A stretch of 5,366 nt of DNA. It comes from Promethearchaeota archaeon. Its GTDB lineage: Archaea; Asgardarchaeota; Lokiarchaeia; Sigyniarchaeales; SOKP01. Location of the stretch: the NCBI GenBank assembly GCA_019057355.1, contig DXJM01000260.1, positions 1 to 5,366 of the forward strand. Reading direction: 5' to 3'. Numbering within the stretch: the stretch's first letter is position 1; every line of letters begins with the position of its first letter. Below are positions 5,331 through 5,366 of the stretch, piece by piece. The translations under genes and the position numbers were made by a program. The notes under the pieces were generated by a model, which saw nothing but the letters and a program-made list of their open reading frames with translations, was not told where the DNA came from and searched no databases.

Positions 5331-5366
5331 TTCTTGTTCTTAGATAAAAAAGTTTTCTTATTTAAA

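Noticed and set aside
1..5366. CRISPR array, insertion sequence, tRNA or rRNA
   Set aside because: No regularly spaced repeats, transposase-like frames, terminal inverted repeats, cloverleaf patterns or rRNA-like sequence were seen on either strand.

Overview
The window looks archaeal, most probably from an Asgard (Lokiarchaeia-like) archaeon. This rests on three things: an archaeal-type CODH/acetyl-CoA synthase alpha subunit (CdhA); a GTPase with Arf/Rag-type motifs followed by a roadblock-like domain, a kind of protein plentiful in Asgard archaea; and archaeal expression signals (TATA-like boxes, T-tract terminators, GAGGTG or GTGAT ribosome sites). The DNA is AT-rich, roughly one third G+C by eye, with very AT-rich spacers. 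The lineage is an inference, because no rRNA or other marker gene is present.

Layout. Positions 114-713 (+) encode a 199-residue protein with a probable C-terminal V4R (4-vinyl reductase) domain. Positions 884-1057 (+) encode a 57-residue protein with two CxxC pairs (zinc ribbon) and a strong Shine-Dalgarno site. Positions 1058-1390 are a 333-bp non-coding region with a perfect 20-bp palindrome directly upstream of a TATA-like box, and a second TATA-like box close to the next gene. Positions 1391-3739 (+) encode a complete CdhA with every recognisable metal-cluster ligand motif. A T-rich terminator follows. Positions 3841-4053 (+) encode a 70-residue helical protein with three histidines spaced four residues apart. 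Positions 4085-5293 (-) encode a convergent 402-residue GTPase with an N-terminal helix-hairpin-helix-like region, an Arf/Rag-type G domain and a C-terminal roadblock-like domain.

How the genes work together. CdhA is the CO dehydrogenase module of the archaeal Wood-Ljungdahl pathway. Its usual partner genes (cdhB, cdhC, cdhD, cdhE and the cooC-type nickel ATPase) are not in the window, and the cdhB position is taken by the small histidine-bearing protein. That protein may handle nickel or assist CODH, but this is inferred from position and the His pattern only. The V4R and zinc-ribbon proteins upstream could be regulatory. The GTPase is transcribed from the other direction and has no obvious metabolic link; it fits the expanded eukaryote-like small-GTPase repertoire of Asgard archaea.

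The most interesting items are the HhH-Arf/Rag-roadblock GTPase, the cdhA gene without cdhB, the His-spaced small protein beside a nickel enzyme, and the perfect palindrome upstream of cdhA.
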